DNA of 64,000 bases, from contig NZ_CP049057.1 in assembly GCF_011044175.1 (NCBI RefSeq), forward strand, positions 1,875,501 through 1,939,500. Reading direction: 5' to 3'. How positions within the stretch are numbered: the first letter of the stretch is position 1; the number at the start of each line of letters is the position of its first letter. Below the pieces are notes generated by a model, which saw only the letters and a program-made list of their open reading frames with translations, did not search any database and had not been told where the DNA came from. The position numbers were made by a program, and so were the translations under genes. Source of the stretch: Rasiella rasia (GTDB lineage: Bacteria; Bacteroidota; Bacteroidia; Flavobacteriales; Flavobacteriaceae). Shown in pieces: positions 17,862 through 26,739 of this stretch.

Positions 17862-18611
17862 ATGTTACATATTAAAGACCTGCACGCAGGAGTAGACGAA
17901 AAGGAAATACTGACCGGCATTAACTTAGATGTAAAGCCAGGAGAAGTACATGCTATCATGGGCCCAAATGGTTCTGGTAAAAGTACGTTGGCTTCGGTAA
18001 TTGCAGGAAAAGAAGAATTTGAGATTTCTAAAGGCGAACTTACGTTTGAAGGTGAGGATATTTCAGAATTAGATCCCGAAGAACGCGCCCACAAAGGGCT
18101 ATTTCTTTCGTTTCAATACCCTGTAGAAATACCGGGAGTGACCGTTACTAATTTTATTAAAACGGCCATCAACGAAAATAGAAAAGCAATAGGTGAAAAA
18201 GATATGCCAGCAGGTGAAATGCTTAAGAAAATTAAAGCAAAGGCAGAACTTTTAGAAATTGATCGTAAATTTTTGTCGCGTTCACTAAACCAAGGTTTTT
18301 CTGGTGGTGAGAAAAAACGTAACGAAATTTTCCAGATGGCAATGTTAGAACCAAAACTTGCTATTCTAGACGAAACAGATTCTGGGCTAGATATTGATGC
18401 ACTTAAGATCGTTGCCAATGGAGTTAACAAACTTAAAAGCAAAGACAATGCAGTTATTGTGATTACACACTACCAACGTCTGTTAGATTATATAGTACCC
18501 GATTATGTGCACGTTCTTATGAATGGAAAAATTGTAAAGTCTGGCAGTAAAGAACTTGCTTACGAGTTAGAAGCAAAAGGTTACGATTGGATTAAAGAAG
18601 AATTAGTATAA
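17862..18611 (+). CDS. sufC: Fe-S assembly ATPase SufC
   Basis: 249-residue ABC-type ATPase that powers the SufBCD scaffold. Walker A is GPNGSGKST near residue 36, the signature is FSGGEKKR, Walker B is LAILDETDSGLD, and the switch histidine is in VITHYQRLL. The sequence 'ILTGINLDVKPGEVHAIMGP' is typical. It follows the small lipoprotein gene with two bases between and precedes sufD by 55 bases. Confidence 0.97.
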   Translation: MLHIKDLHAGVDEKEILTGINLDVKPGEVHAIMGPNGSGKSTLASVIAGKEEFEISKGELTFEGEDISELDPEERAHKGLFLSFQYPVEIPGVTVTNFIKTAINENRKAIGEKDMPAGEMLKKIKAKAELLEIDRKFLSRSLNQGFSGGEKKRNEIFQMAMLEPKLAILDETDSGLDIDALKIVANGVNKLKSKDNAVIVITHYQRLLDYIVPDYVHVLMNGKIVKSGSKELAYELEAKGYDWIKEELV

Positions 18612-18666
18612 CAGGTTAAAGCAGTAAGAAAACTTTTTTCCTGCCTATAACCTAGTACCTAAACGT

Positions 18667-19980
18667 ATGAGTTTAAAAGATAAATTAGTATCGTCATACA
18701 TCGCTTTTGAAGATCATCTAGAAGATGATTCTCCAATACATGATGTACGCAACAATGCCATAAAGGTTTTTGAAGAAGAAGGATTTCCGACGAGAAAACA
18801 AGAAGCTTGGAAATATACTTCCCTAAATTCATTGTTGAAAAACGACTACAGTATATTTCCGAACAACACTAGAACTATAGAACTAAAAGATGTTAGAAAG
18901 TACTTTCTTCATGAAATAGACACCTACAAACTAGTTTTTATTGACGGAGTTTATAGTTCGTTTTTATCTTCAACAACGCACGATTCACTAGATATTTGTT
19001 TGCTCTCTTCAGCTTTAAACAAACCTAAGTACAAAGCTGTAATTGAAGCATATTTTAATAAAACTGCCGTAAAAGACAGCCTAACTTCATTAAATACTGC
19101 CTTTGCAAAAGAAGGAGCCTACATACACATACCAAAAAATAAAGAAGTAGAAAAACCTATAGAAATCCTTAATTTTTCTACAGGTAATGAAGCTGCAATT
19201 TTACTTCAACCAAGAAATTTAATTGTTGTGGGAGAAAATGCCCATGTACAAATTATTGAACGTCACCAGAGTCTCAATGAGAACGAGGTATTAACCAATA
19301 GCGTGACCGAGATTTTTGCTGAAAAGAGAGCGTATGTCGATTATTACAAAATTCAGAATGACGCACATTCAGCTTCGTTGATAGACAATACCTACATTTC
19401 GCAAGAGCAAGAAAGTCATTGCAGAGTACATACATTTTCGTTTGGAGGAAAACTTACAAGAAATAACCTCAACTTTTACCAAAAAGGAGAGCGCTGTGAT
19501 AGTACACTTAATGGTATCACTATTATTGAAGGCAAACAACACGTAGATCACAACACCCTAGTGCATCATATTGCACCTAATTGTGAGAGCCATCAAGATT
19601 ATAAAGGTATTTTCTCAGATAGCTCTACAGGTGTTTTCAACGGAAAAGTTTACGTAGAAAAAGAAGCCCAAAAGCTTGACGCTTTTCAGAAAAACAACAA
19701 CATATTAGTAGACGACAAAGCTACCATTAATTCGAAGCCTCAATTAGAGATTTTCGCAGACGATGTACGTTGTTCTCATGGTTGTACGATTGGTCAGCTA
19801 GATGAAGACGCTATGTTTTACCTGCAATCACGCGGTATTGGTAAAAAGGAAGCCAGAGCCTTACTCATGTATGCTTTTGCTAATAATGTGTTAGAAAGCG
19901 TTCAGATTCCAGAGCTTAAAGCGCGCATTACAAAACTTATTGCCAATAAAATAGGCGTAAGTTTAGGGTTCGAATTATAG
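18667..19980 (+). CDS. sufD: Fe-S cluster assembly protein SufD
   Basis: 437 residues, partner of SufB and SufC. The N-terminal helical region with 'GFPTRKQEAWKYTSL' is characteristic of SufD, and the C-terminal beta-helix core holds 'PQLEIFADDVRCSHGCTIGQ' with the conserved histidine thought to help cluster formation. Length and order in the operon are normal. Confidence 0.96.
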   Translation: MSLKDKLVSSYIAFEDHLEDDSPIHDVRNNAIKVFEEEGFPTRKQEAWKYTSLNSLLKNDYSIFPNNTRTIELKDVRKYFLHEIDTYKLVFIDGVYSSFLSSTTHDSLDICLLSSALNKPKYKAVIEAYFNKTAVKDSLTSLNTAFAKEGAYIHIPKNKEVEKPIEILNFSTGNEAAILLQPRNLIVVGENAHVQIIERHQSLNENEVLTNSVTEIFAEKRAYVDYYKIQNDAHSASLIDNTYISQEQESHCRVHTFSFGGKLTRNNLNFYQKGERCDSTLNGITIIEGKQHVDHNTLVHHIAPNCESHQDYKGIFSDSSTGVFNGKVYVEKEAQKLDAFQKNNNILVDDKATINSKPQLEIFADDVRCSHGCTIGQLDEDAMFYLQSRGIGKKEARALLMYAFANNVLESVQIPELKARITKLIANKIGVSLGFEL

Positions 19981-20001
19981 CACCACACCAAATTTAAAGT
20001 C

Positions 20002-21219
20002 ATGTCTTTTAATATCGATACCATACGAGCAGATTTTCCTATACTTCAGCGTGAGGTAAATGGCAAACCTTTAGTGTATCTAGACAATGCGGCTACTTCT
20101 CAGAAACCGCAAATAGTGATTGACGCCATAGTAGATTATTATTCTAACTACAACGCTAACATACACCGTGGGGTACATGCTCTTTCTCAAGAAGCAACAG
20201 ACAAATACGAGGAGGCACGCCAGAAGATTCAGCACCATTTTAATGTTGGTAAAGCACACGAAATTATATTTACTTCGGGCACAACTCATGGCATTAATCT
20301 TGTTGCACATGGTTTTTCTTCTCTACTTAACGCAAACGATGAAGTAATTGTTTCTGCACTAGAACACCATAGCAATATTGTGCCTTGGCAAATGCTTTGC
20401 GAAAAAACAGGAGCTGTTCTTAAAGTAATACCTATGACGCAAGAAGGAGCCTTAGACATGGCAGCCTACAACACACTTTTATCGTCAAAAACTAAATTGG
20501 TGTTTGTCAACCAAATTTCCAATGCCTTAGGAACCATTAACCCAATACAAGATATTATAGAAGCTGCGCACAAAGTTGACGCAGCAGTACTCATTGATGG
20601 AGCACAAGCCTGTGCGCACATAAAATCAGATTTACAGGCTTTAGATGTAGATTTTTACGTTACTTCTGCTCATAAAATGTGTGGACCTACAGGAGTGGGA
20701 GTTCTCTACGGAAAAGAAAAATGGCTCAATAAACTCCCCCCCTATCAAGGAGGTGGTGAAATGATTGCAGAAGTTACTTTTGAAAAAACTACTTATGCAG
20801 ATCTGCCCCATAAATTTGAAGCAGGAACACCCAATATCTGTGGAGGCATTGCCTTTGGAACTGCAATAGATTATCTAAACAAAATAGGCTTCCATGCCAT
20901 TGCAACGTACGAGCATGAGCTTCTAACCTACGCTACTGCGCAGCTTTTACAAATTGAAGGTTTAACAATATACGGCACTAGTAGTGATAAGACATCTGTA
21001 ATATCTTTTAACCTTAAAGGTATTCACCCGTACGATGTTGGCACCATTTTAGATAAATTAGGTATAGCTGTACGAACAGGGCATCATTGTGCTCAGCCAA
21101 TTATGAATTTTTACAACATTCCAGGTACTGTTAGGGCTTCATTTGCTTTTTACAACACCAAAGAAGAGGTAGACTTGCTCGTAAGCGGTGTAAGACGTGC
21201 ACAACAAATGCTCACTTAA
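20002..21219 (+). CDS. sufS: Cysteine desulfurase SufS
   Basis: 405 residues, PLP-dependent class V enzyme that takes sulfur from cysteine and hands it to SufE. Visible motifs: 'VYLDNAATSQKP' at the N-terminus, the PLP-binding lysine in 'VTSAHKMCGPTG', and the persulfide cysteine in 'RTGHHCAQP' near residue 363. Group II (SufS-like) by length and by this loop. It starts 21 bases after sufD. Confidence 0.97.
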   Translation: MSFNIDTIRADFPILQREVNGKPLVYLDNAATSQKPQIVIDAIVDYYSNYNANIHRGVHALSQEATDKYEEARQKIQHHFNVGKAHEIIFTSGTTHGINLVAHGFSSLLNANDEVIVSALEHHSNIVPWQMLCEKTGAVLKVIPMTQEGALDMAAYNTLLSSKTKLVFVNQISNALGTINPIQDIIEAAHKVDAAVLIDGAQACAHIKSDLQALDVDFYVTSAHKMCGPTGVGVLYGKEKWLNKLPPYQGGGEMIAEVTFEKTTYADLPHKFEAGTPNICGGIAFGTAIDYLNKIGFHAIATYEHELLTYATAQLLQIEGLTIYGTSSDKTSVISFNLKGIHPYDVGTILDKLGIAVRTGHHCAQPIMNFYNIPGTVRASFAFYNTKEEVDLLVSGVRRAQQMLT

Positions 21220-21285
21220 CATTCCTTTAAAACAAGGAGCCAAAGATAATTGGTATCTTAGCGTACCTAACTAAATACACATACT

Positions 21286-21729
21286 ATGAGAAGTTTATAC
21301 ATAACATTAGCACTTACAGCATTTCTTTTTACGGGGTGTGACGAAACCAAAAAAGTGATTGATGTGGCTGGAAACGTGCAGCTTTCTGGCGCCTATGAGA
21401 TTACAAGTGTCGGAGCAGCTCGTGTGAGCAACCCAAATATTACTATAAATTTTGGTGCCTTAGATAAATCAGTTCGTGGTAATGGAGGCTGTAATTCTTT
21501 CTTCGGAAACTATACACTAGATTTATATTCGCTAAACTTTGTAGATATAGCCGCAACCGAAAATTATTGTGACGAAAGTATTATGACTACCGAAAGAGCT
21601 ATCATGAAAGCACTAAATGAAACTGGATCATTTACGTATGAAGATAGTATATTAACATTGCTTTCAAAAACAGATAGAAGTGTCTTGTTAAAGGCCAAAA
21701 AGAACAAAAGAGATCAACAAAGTGAGTAG
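21286..21729 (+). CDS. META domain lipoprotein (HslJ-like)
   Basis: 147 residues with a lipoprotein signal (lipobox FTGC, then DETKK). The remaining domain is META-like: 'LSGAYEITSVGAARV', the hallmark 'VRGNGGCNSFFGNYTLD', then 'FVDIAATENYCDESIMTTE'. META/HslJ proteins are small exported proteins linked to stress in other bacteria, but their biochemical role is unknown. The end of this gene overlaps the GTG start of sufE by eight bases, so it is clearly part of the suf operon. It is the second exported lipoprotein embedded here. Confidence 0.85.
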   Translation: MRSLYITLALTAFLFTGCDETKKVIDVAGNVQLSGAYEITSVGAARVSNPNITINFGALDKSVRGNGGCNSFFGNYTLDLYSLNFVDIAATENYCDESIMTTERAIMKALNETGSFTYEDSILTLLSKTDRSVLLKAKKNKRDQQSE

Positions 21730-22150
21730 TATAAAAGAAATACAACAAGAGTTAATTGAAGAATTTTCAATGTTTGACGATTGGATGGAGCGTTACGAAC
21801 ACATGATTGACCTCGGGAAATCGCTACCGCTTATAGACCCTGCGTTAAAATCTGAAGACAAGCTAATAAAAGGGTGTCAGAGTAAAGTATGGCTACATAG
21901 CGAATTAAAAGACCAACATATTGTATTTACAGCAGATAGCGACGCCATTATCACTAAGGGTATCGTAGCCATTTTAATTAGAGTATTTTCTAATCAGACA
22001 CCAGAAGCAATTGTACAAGCAGATACTAAATTTATAGATGAAATTGGATTAAAAGAGCACTTATCACCCACACGTGCCAACGGACTAGTTTCTATGGTAA
22101 AACAAATGAAGCTATACGCAATTGCCTATCAGGCACAATTGAATCAATAA
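21722..22150 (+). CDS. sufE: Sulfur acceptor protein SufE
   Basis: 142 residues. SufE takes persulfide sulfur from SufS and passes it to SufB; the active cysteine is in 'KLIKGCQSKVWL' near residue 51. The start is a GTG at 21722 inside the preceding gene. It is preferred because it gives the family N-terminus (SSIKEIQQELIEEFSMFDDWM); the first in-frame ATG at 21767 would cut into that conserved helix. The overlap implies translational coupling. Confidence 0.94.
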   Translation: MSSIKEIQQELIEEFSMFDDWMERYEHMIDLGKSLPLIDPALKSEDKLIKGCQSKVWLHSELKDQHIVFTADSDAIITKGIVAILIRVFSNQTPEAIVQADTKFIDEIGLKEHLSPTRANGLVSMVKQMKLYAIAYQAQLNQ

Positions 22151-22183
22151 CCTAAAAAGACCCCACTTTGGTGGGTAACACAT

Positions 22184-22510
22184 ATGAGCACCACAGAAAT
22201 TGACACTATAGAACTAGGCGAAAAAATAGTAAAGGTCTTAAAAACCATTTTTGATCCAGAAATCCCCGTAGACATCTACGAGCTCGGCCTAATTTATGAC
22301 GTATTTGTAAATGAAGACCAAGAGGTAAAAATCTTAATGACACTTACAACACCTAACTGCCCTGTAGCCGAAACCTTACCCCTAGAAGTAGAAGATAAAG
22401 TAAAGAGCATCAAACTTGTAAAAGATGCCGAGGTAGAAATAACATTCGACCCCCCTTGGACTCAAGATTTAATGTCTGAAGAAGCAAAACTAGAACTAGG
22501 CATGCTCTAA
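22184..22510 (+). CDS. sufT: SUF-associated Fe-S maturation factor SufT (MIP18/DUF59 family)
   Basis: 108 residues of the MIP18 (DUF59) family. Conserved features are 'IFDPEIPVDIYELGLIYDV' near residue 25, 'LTTPNCPVAE' with the conserved cysteine and the C-terminal 'EITFDPPWTQDLMSEEAK'. Such proteins help deliver Fe-S clusters to client proteins. It lies 33 bases after sufE and eight before the DUF2480 gene. Confidence 0.92.
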   Translation: MSTTEIDTIELGEKIVKVLKTIFDPEIPVDIYELGLIYDVFVNEDQEVKILMTLTTPNCPVAETLPLEVEDKVKSIKLVKDAEVEITFDPPWTQDLMSEEAKLELGML

Positions 22511-22518
22511 TTTTTTCT

Positions 22519-23025
22519 ATGGAAAATGAAATTGTAAATAGAGTTGCCAACAGCAAATTAATAACATTCGATCTCGAAGATTTTTATCCAGAGGGAAATC
22601 GAATTTCGTTCGATATTTCCCAATGGCTAATAGAAGGTATTGTTTTAAAGGAAAAAGAATTTCGCGCTTCTGTTGCAACGCATAATTGGTCACAATACAA
22701 AGATGCCTATGTAGCACTCTACTGTAGTACCGATGCCATTGTACCTGGGTGGGCCTATTTATTACTGTCGCTTCAGTTAGCGCCATATGCCAAGAAAACC
22801 GTGGTTGGCTCTCTAGAAACACTTGAAAGTATTGTTTTTACTGAAATTATCTCGGCCATGGATGTTTCAGAATTTAAAGATAAATTTATGATCATTAAAG
22901 GTTGCGCTCATAAGCCCATTCCGCAGAACGCATTTGTTTTGCTAGCCGAAAGATTACAACCTGTGGCTAAGAGTATTATGTATGGCGAAGCTTGTTCGTC
23001 TGTTCCGCTCTACAAGCGCACCTAG
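22519..23025 (+). CDS. DUF2480 family protein
   Basis: 168 residues with no signal peptide. The sequence 'VNRVANSKLITFDLEDFYP', 'FDISQWLIEGIVLKEKEFR' and 'CSTDAIVPGWAYLLL' matches DUF2480, a Bacteroidota family of unknown function. It lies eight bases after sufT, at the end of the suf operon. It contains three cysteines (CSTD, KGCAHKP, EACSS). The position suggests a role in Fe-S protein maturation, but that is inference from context only. Confidence 0.85.
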   Translation: MENEIVNRVANSKLITFDLEDFYPEGNRISFDISQWLIEGIVLKEKEFRASVATHNWSQYKDAYVALYCSTDAIVPGWAYLLLSLQLAPYAKKTVVGSLETLESIVFTEIISAMDVSEFKDKFMIIKGCAHKPIPQNAFVLLAERLQPVAKSIMYGEACSSVPLYKRT

Positions 23026-23106
23026 TTTTCGATTAAAGGCGCTGTTGCCTCGAAGAACAGCAAGTCAAATATTCATTTCAATTTCAGAAAAAGTCAAAAG
23101 TTAATT

Positions 23107-23134
23107 TACCTTTGTACACTGGTTAATTACCAGT
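23107..23134 (+). promoter_or_regulatory. Promoter box and palindrome before the DUF3078 gene
   Basis: TACCTTTG at 23107-23114 matches TAnnTTTG. Four bases later is an inverted repeat ACTGGT-TAATT-ACCAGT (23118-23134) over the likely transcription start, a position suited to an operator. The ATG is at 23159. Confidence 0.4.
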
Positions 23135-23158
23135 AAAGTAAAACTAAATCGAAATAAA

Positions 23159-24097
23159 ATGACAAAAAAGTTACTAATACTATTTGTAATGTTCGTAGGA
23201 GTTACTTCCATGAACGCACAGACGAAAGAAGAGCTACAAGCTCAAAAAGCTGAGAAACAAGCAGCGGCAAATGCGTTACAAGCAGAAGCAGATGCAATTC
23301 AAGCAACCATAGATGCTTTGCCAGGATGGAGATATGGCGCGTTTGGAACCGTAGGCGCTAATCTATCTGGTTTTAACAATTGGTTTGCTCAAGGCACACC
23401 AAATGTGAACTCTGGAAACATTGGCGTTACTGTTAACGGATTTGCAAATCTTAAACAAGAAAAATACTTCTGGAGAAATGCATTAAACGTAAATCTAGGA
23501 TGGGTGAAATTTGACGATAGAGATGACCCAACAGACGACGATAGCTTTAGAGAAGGTACAGACGTATTTAATATCTCTTCATTGTACGGTAGATACGTAT
23601 TCAAAAACTTCGCGGTATCGGGATTAGCCGAATATCGTACCACAATCCTAAACAACTTTAATGACCCTGGTTATCTTGACGTAGGTGTTGGTGGTACATG
23701 GACACCAGTAGAAAATCTTGTTGTTGTGATACATCCCCTAAACTACAACTTTGTTTTTGCCGAAGATGACACCATTTTTCAATCATCTTTAGGAGCAAAA
23801 ATTTTAGTTGATTATACCCGTAAAATTGGTGCTATAAATTTCAAATCTAATCTATCTGCTTTTCAAAGCTATGAGTCATCAGATTTATCAAATTGGACTT
23901 GGATAAATTCTTTTGGATATACTTTATGGAAGGGCATTGGTTTAGGTTTTGAATTTGGTCTTCGTGGTAACCAACAAGAAGCCGTTAACTTTGCTACCGC
24001 TAACTTCGTTGAAGGCAGTGGTCCAGCACCTTCTTTTGAAAATGTAGACAATGAATTACAAAGCTATTGGCTACTTGGTTTAAACTATTCGTTCTAA
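23159..24097 (+). CDS. DUF3078 family outer-membrane protein
   Basis: 312 residues. A signal peptide (MTKKLLILFVMFVGVTSMNAQ) is followed by a short alanine/glutamate-rich coiled-coil (KEELQAQKAEKQAAANALQ...) and then by a beta-rich domain starting 'GWRYGAFGTVGANLSGFNNW', typical of DUF3078, ending in an aromatic strand 'YWLLGLNYSF' as in outer-membrane barrels. The DUF is found across Bacteroidota and its function is unknown. A strong hairpin terminator follows directly. Confidence 0.88.
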   Translation: MTKKLLILFVMFVGVTSMNAQTKEELQAQKAEKQAAANALQAEADAIQATIDALPGWRYGAFGTVGANLSGFNNWFAQGTPNVNSGNIGVTVNGFANLKQEKYFWRNALNVNLGWVKFDDRDDPTDDDSFREGTDVFNISSLYGRYVFKNFAVSGLAEYRTTILNNFNDPGYLDVGVGGTWTPVENLVVVIHPLNYNFVFAEDDTIFQSSLGAKILVDYTRKIGAINFKSNLSAFQSYESSDLSNWTWINSFGYTLWKGIGLGFEFGLRGNQQEAVNFATANFVEGSGPAPSFENVDNELQSYWLLGLNYSF

Positions 24098-24116
24098 ATC
24101 AACTTACACAAATTAG

Positions 24117-24158
24117 AAAATCCCAGTTTCAAATTTTTGAAATCTGGGATTTTTTTTA
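24117..24158 (+). terminator. Rho-independent terminator after the DUF3078 gene
   Basis: Two stacked stem segments (AAAATCCCAG/CTGGGATTTT and TTTCAAA/TTTGAAA with a single-base bulge and two-base loop) are followed by a run of T. About 17 paired bases, twenty bases after the stop codon. Confidence 0.85.
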
Positions 24159-24181
24159 TGCGTACATTTTTTTGAGCCCTA

Positions 24182-24295
24182 TCACCAAATCACTTCAGCA
24201 CGTACATAGCATGTCTGTTTATACAGCTCGTTACCTTCTCTAAGAAATGGCACCTTGTCTATGTGCCAATCTACAGCGCGTACTTCTATACAGAT
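24182..24295 (-). pseudogene. Possible remnant of a coding sequence downstream of hflX
   Basis: The 219 bases between the DUF3078 and hflX genes hold, besides the terminator, an open minus-strand stretch of 37 codons with protein-like composition (for example EVRAVDWHIDKVPFLREGNE and CYVRAEVIW before a double stop TGA TAG). A stop codon lies immediately upstream and there is no start codon. It may be the 3' end of a decayed gene. I do not recognise the family, and an open stretch of this length can occur by chance. Confidence 0.25.
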
Positions 24296-24316
24296 TTAGC
24301 TAACACTCTTAAAGCA

Positions 24317-25525
24317 TCAACCTTCATATAATTCAGGGTATAGAAAGTTATTGTAAGGAAATCGTGTTACATGAATGTCTCGCACCTTATCATACACCAT
24401 CTTTCTAAATTCCTCAAGATTCTCTTTATTTAAAGCCGAAATAAATATCGCGTCGGTGTTTTCACGCTGCATCCATGTTTGTTTCCAATCGGTTAATGTA
24501 AAATGAGCCTTGGTTTTTTCTGTTACCAAATCATCATCGTCTATTGTCTCTGGTTGGTAGGCGTCAATTTTATTGAAAATCATAAATGTTGGTTTGTCTG
24601 CTCCTTTAATTTCGTCAAGTATCTGATTTACGGAAGCGATATGATCTTCAAATGAAGGATGACTTATATCTACAACATGAAGCAGCAAGTCTGCCTCTCG
24701 AACCTCATCTAATGTGCTTTTAAAACTTTCTACGAGTTGTGTAGGCAATTTTCTTATAAATCCAACCGTATCACTCAGTAAAAACGGCAAGTTACCTATT
24801 ACAACTTTTCGCACCGTCGTATCTAAGGTGGCAAACAACTTATTTTCAGCAAAGACCTCAGACTTACTAATAACATTCATTAAGGTACTTTTTCCAACAT
24901 TGGTATATCCAATAAGAGCCACACGAACCAATGCTCCACGGTTGCCGCGTTGCACTTCCATTTGGCGATCTATCTTGACGATTTTCTTTTTCAGCAGTGC
25001 AATACGATCTCGAACAATACGACGGTCTGTTTCTATCTCTGTTTCCCCAGGCCCACGCATTCCTATTCCCCCTCGTTGACGTTCAAGGTGGGTCCACATT
25101 CCTGTAAGTCTTGGTAATAAATACTCGTATTGCGCTAACTCTACCTGCGTTCTTGCGTAGCTAGTTTGCGCTCGTTGGGCAAAAATGTCAAGAATAAGGT
25201 TGGTGCGATCTATAATTTTACATTTTAGTATCTTTTCAATATTGCGTTGTTGCCCAGGTGAAAGTTCATCATCAAAAATGGCCGTTCCTATATCATTTTC
25301 TTCTACGTACGTACGTACTTCTTCCATTTTACCAGAACCTATAAATGTTTTTGGATTAGGCATTTGCATTTTTTGCACAAATCGCTTCATCACTTCACCC
25401 CCTGCCGTATACGTTAAGAATTCGAGTTCGTCAAGATACTCTTTAGATTTTTCCTCGTCTTGGTGTTGTGTAATTAATCCAATTAAAATGGATTTTTCAT
25501 ATTCTATTGTAGTTTCTTCAATCAT
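24317..25525 (-). CDS. hflX: Ribosome-associated GTPase HflX
   Basis: 402 residues. HflX binds the 50S subunit and splits stalled ribosomes. The N-terminal domain (about 1-175) contains 'PGQQRNIEKILKCKIIDRT' and the glycine-rich linker 'ERQRGGIGMRGPGETEIE'. The G domain has G1 GYTNVGKST, G3 DTVGF and G4 NKID. A short C-terminal extension ends 'FLYPELYEG'. Length is typical for Bacteroidota HflX. Divergent from the next gene. Confidence 0.96.
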   Translation of the reverse strand: MIEETTIEYEKSILIGLITQHQDEEKSKEYLDELEFLTYTAGGEVMKRFVQKMQMPNPKTFIGSGKMEEVRTYVEENDIGTAIFDDELSPGQQRNIEKILKCKIIDRTNLILDIFAQRAQTSYARTQVELAQYEYLLPRLTGMWTHLERQRGGIGMRGPGETEIETDRRIVRDRIALLKKKIVKIDRQMEVQRGNRGALVRVALIGYTNVGKSTLMNVISKSEVFAENKLFATLDTTVRKVVIGNLPFLLSDTVGFIRKLPTQLVESFKSTLDEVREADLLLHVVDISHPSFEDHIASVNQILDEIKGADKPTFMIFNKIDAYQPETIDDDDLVTEKTKAHFTLTDWKQTWMQRENTDAIFISALNKENLEEFRKMVYDKVRDIHVTRFPYNNFLYPELYEG

Positions 25526-25661
25526 TGTGCGGTAGTGCTATTTTTTTAATTCCTTGAAAGGAAGACACTGTTGTACCTGCCTTTTATTTGCTGGAAGGGT
25601 AAAGGTACAAAAGCTTTTGATGGAATATTTTGTAATTTACATGGCTTTAACACCTGTATGT

Positions 25662-26615
25662 ATGAGTTCTTCAGACGTAAACCATTATTGCTTTGCCTTT
25701 TATAATCTTGAAAATCTATTTGACACCAAAAATGACCCTGTTACCCTCGACGATGATTTTACTGAAAAGTCAGACAGAAGGTGGAATGAGAAACGTTTCC
25801 GAAAGAAAATAAAAAAATTAGGAAGCGTTATTCAACAGATTGGGTATGCCGATATTGGATTCCCTCCTATTATTGTTGGTGTAGCCGAAGTGGAAAACAA
25901 GTATGTTCTTGAAGAACTTGTAAATTCAAAGTTCCTCAAAGAAAAAAACTATGGTGTTGTACACTACGATTCTCCAGATGAACGCGGCATAGATACTGGC
26001 TTGTTGTATAGAAAAGAATATGTTGAAATTTTAGACAGCAAAACGCACACAGTTCACATACAAAATGAGCATGGCGAAAGAGATTATACTAGAGACATTT
26101 TGGCTGTTCATATAGCGATAGAAAACCATGAGTTTTACGTCTTAGTTAACCACTGGCCGTCCCGAAGAGCGGGTGTAGAAAAGACAGCACCACGAAGAAT
26201 GGCCGCTGCTATAAAGAACCTAGAAGTGGTGGAAGCCATAAAAGCAGAAGATGAAGATGCGAGGTTTGTCATCATGGGCGATTTTAACGATGACCCAAAA
26301 AGCAAGAGTATACAACACATCACAAACACCAATTTTTATAACCCAATGGAACTACTCTTAACCCGCGAAGAAGGTAGTACCAATCACAAAGGAGCATGGA
26401 ACTTATTTGACCAACTTCTAGTTTCTCATGAATTTATGCAGCAGCACGGAAATCGCTTTCGTTTCGAAAAAGCAGAGATTTTTAACCCAGAGCACTTAAC
26501 CGAGTATGAAGGCAGACGGAAAGGAAATCCATTTAGAACCTATTTAGGAGCATATTACGCAGGTGGATTTAGCGACCATTTTCCCATCTATGGATTGTTT
26601 TCTATGAAAAACTAA
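25662..26615 (+). CDS. Endonuclease/exonuclease/phosphatase family protein
   Basis: 317 residues from the ATG at 25662. The fold is shown by 'FAFYNLENLFDTKNDP' at the N-terminus, 'PIIVGVAEVENKYVL' (catalytic Glu), 'LVNHWPSR' (His), 'FVIMGDFNDDP' (Asp/Asn) and 'SDHFPIYGLF' (Asp-His). These are the metal-dependent phosphodiesterase residues of the DNase I-like superfamily. The frame is open upstream to 25554 with ATG codons at 25620 and 25641 as alternatives; the longer forms add a weakly hydrophobic stretch that is not a convincing signal peptide. Substrate unknown. Confidence 0.87.
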   Translation: MSSSDVNHYCFAFYNLENLFDTKNDPVTLDDDFTEKSDRRWNEKRFRKKIKKLGSVIQQIGYADIGFPPIIVGVAEVENKYVLEELVNSKFLKEKNYGVVHYDSPDERGIDTGLLYRKEYVEILDSKTHTVHIQNEHGERDYTRDILAVHIAIENHEFYVLVNHWPSRRAGVEKTAPRRMAAAIKNLEVVEAIKAEDEDARFVIMGDFNDDPKSKSIQHITNTNFYNPMELLLTREEGSTNHKGAWNLFDQLLVSHEFMQQHGNRFRFEKAEIFNPEHLTEYEGRRKGNPFRTYLGAYYAGGFSDHFPIYGLFSMKN

Positions 26616-26739
26616 CCCCATTTTTTAACACTCCTTTTATCGGTAAATTCCTACACTTTGTCTAATAATCTGAAAGACCACAAAAACTGAAACTATTTTA
26701 TTTATTTTAGTGCTTCTTTAACAATCAACTCAACCAAAA

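Noticed and set aside
18279-18287. Single TCACTAAA inside sufC (and another in surface protein 1 near 43644)
   Set aside because: They lie inside coding sequence without a partner at 21 bp, so they do not fit the LytTR operator pattern.
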